This document shows positions 62,994 to 64,000 of a DNA stretch of 64,000 nucleotides, one piece after another; positions within the stretch are counted from its first letter, which is position 1, and every line of letters starts with the position of its first letter. The notes below the pieces were generated by a model. The model worked only from the letters and a program-made list of their open reading frames with translations. It did not search any database and was not told the DNA's origin. Location of the stretch: contig JAEINS010000005.1 in assembly GCA_016342755.1 (NCBI GenBank), positions 1 to 64,000 on the forward strand. Reading direction: 5' to 3'. The translations under genes were made by a program, and so were the position numbers. The DNA is from Melioribacteraceae bacterium. GTDB lineage: Bacteria; Bacteroidota; Ignavibacteria; Ignavibacteriales; Melioribacteraceae.

Positions 62994-64000
62994 TCAGTTA
63001 ATAACTGGAAAATTAATTTTATCTTTATAAATACTCTTAAAAAACTTGGAATTCTTTTTTAATCCTTCAAAAAAGAAATACACTTCACCATTTATTCCGT
63101 TAAGCCTATTCTGCTTTATAACTTCAGTCAGATACTCTTCCGGCGCGTAATAATCACCTAACTTAAGTAAAATACCTGGAGCCATCATATCAAAATCAAA
63201 TCCCTTTGCGTACTTAACTGTTTCGTTTAAGGTTTCGCTATATTCTTTAACACTGTAGCGATATATTTGCGGACAAATTATTTCAACCTGTTTATTTTTA
63301 ATCCAGGTTGGCCAGTCCTGTAAATATTCTTCTTTACTCCATGGAAAAATACTGGGTGACATTGAGATAATCATATCCGGATTTATAGCTTTTACAGTTG
63401 TGTATAATTTTGTCATGTACGAATTCATAATATCAGTACGCCAATTAAGCCATTCAGAATCCTTTGAGTCTTCTGGCGGCTCTTCTCCATTATGTGTGTT
63501 TTTATATAAATCAACAGTATAATCATCATAACCAGCTTCAGAAGGCATTGCCGGAAGTCTGTCATCGCCCTGGATACCATCAACATTGTAGTTTTCTACG
63601 ACTTCACAAATTATTGATAATATAAAATCCTGGACTTCGGGATTAAATCCGTTCATCCAATCGAATCCGTTTTTTGTTACAAGATTTCCATCATAATTTT
63701 TTGATGCCCAATGAGGTTTTTTCTCTAATAATATTCCGCCATTTGCGTTGTAGGAAGCAGAAAATCCAAACTCAAACCATGCTATTACTTTTATGTTCTT
63801 ATTATGAGCTTCATCAATTAATTCTTGCAGAGGATCCCGACCATCATATGCCGGATCAATTTCTACTCCGGTAAAATTTTTCATTATTTTACTCGGGTAC
63901 ATTGTCATTGCCTTATTCCATGTTACAACAAAAATTGTATTCATTCCAAGTTCATCAACTAAGCTTACAGCTTCTTTAATATTTTCGCTGGATGACAAAA
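62994..64000 (-). CDS. GHL10 glycoside hydrolase, 5' end beyond the window
   Basis: At least 335 residues of a third paralogue; the reading frame is still open at the window edge, and the N-terminal signal and RGVW motif are missing, so it is partial. What is present matches the barrel: EAHNKNIKVIAWFEFGFS, KNGFDWMNGFNPEVQD, and the complete acidic motif DGIQGDDRLPAMPSEAGY. Unlike the two downstream paralogues it ends soon after the barrel (GLKKNSKFFKSIYKD), without the beta-rich region or a T9SS tail. It should therefore remain periplasmic or be anchored differently. It is the first visible gene of the GHL10 tandem; genes upstream are outside the window. Confidence 0.88.
   Translation of the reverse strand, partial: LSSSENIKEAVSLVDELGMNTIFVVTWNKAMTMYPSKIMKNFTGVEIDPAYDGRDPLQELIDEAHNKNIKVIAWFEFGFSASYNANGGILLEKKPHWASKNYDGNLVTKNGFDWMNGFNPEVQDFILSIICEVVENYNVDGIQGDDRLPAMPSEAGYDDYTVDLYKNTHNGEEPPEDSKDSEWLNWRTDIMNSYMTKLYTTVKAINPDMIISMSPSIFPWSKEEYLQDWPTWIKNKQVEIICPQIYRYSVKEYSETLNETVKYAKGFDFDMMAPGILLKLGDYYAPEEYLTEVIKQNRLNGINGEVYFFFEGLKKNSKFFKSIYKDKINFPVIN

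Overview
The window looks like a chromosomal segment of an AT-rich member of the Ignavibacteria/Melioribacter side of the Bacteroidota-Chlorobiota-Ignavibacteriota group. This is inferred from four large secreted proteins, three of which end in complete type IX secretion (T9SS) sorting domains with a YPNPFNP-type signature and a lysine-ended tail, plus TPR histidine kinases, periplasmic-propeller sensor kinases and weak Shine-Dalgarno usage. No 16S rRNA is present, so the assignment stays provisional.

Layout. (1) 1-6.7 kb, minus strand: an accessory block with a NERD/UvrD-like helicase, a small cold-shock-domain protein and a 1476-residue SF1 helicase carrying a Vsr/DUF559-like nuclease domain and a GreA/GreB-like tail. 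A 227-bp integron attC-like palindrome lies between the last two. (2) 7.2-15.7 kb: a GYD protein, then a signalling island with two paralogous small secreted proteins, two TPR histidine kinases, an NtrC-type sigma-54 activator and its PAS kinase. Both small-protein genes share the same sigma-54-like promoter and the same three upstream TGTGGCA sites at identical spacing. (3) 16-27.2 kb: phosphoesterase, CCA/poly(A) polymerase-type nucleotidyltransferase, a GIY-YIG nuclease embedded in a seven-copy dispersed-repeat array, a membrane metallopeptidase that has taken up two repeat copies in frame, then purB, murA and a Ser/Thr kinase with a Ycf48-like sensor propeller. (4) 27.3-33.5 kb: tRNA-Leu, trigger factor, clpP, a zinc-ribbon-like protein and a triple-cohesin secreted protein. 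(5) 33.9-40.2 kb: a chemotaxis-like module with an unusual REC - NrtA-like binding domain - CheW fusion, a porin and a small phosphate-binding-like protein that each carry one in-frame stop, and a methyl-accepting chemotaxis protein. (6) 40.5-46.3 kb: tRNA-Ser, a decayed TehA-type transporter, a methyltransferase, IS3-family remnants around a CxxC-x17-CxxC protein and a lipoprotein, and an alpha/beta hydrolase. (7) 46.6-64 kb: a DUF4623-type T9SS protein, a sodium:solute symporter with a NagX/DUF5009 acyltransferase, a propeller sensor kinase with a NarL-type regulator, an L,D-transpeptidase-like protein and three GHL10 (DigH/YddW-type) glycoside hydrolases. I read this last region as a cell-wall or amino-sugar turnover locus under one two-component system, with a candidate 7-4-7 operator found twice.

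The strongest leads for something undescribed are the REC-NrtA-CheW fusion, the duplicated sigma-54-controlled small secreted proteins, the GIY-YIG nuclease/palindromic repeat association, the attC-like element beside the helicase-nuclease-GreA fusion, and the GHL10/NagX locus with its putative operator.
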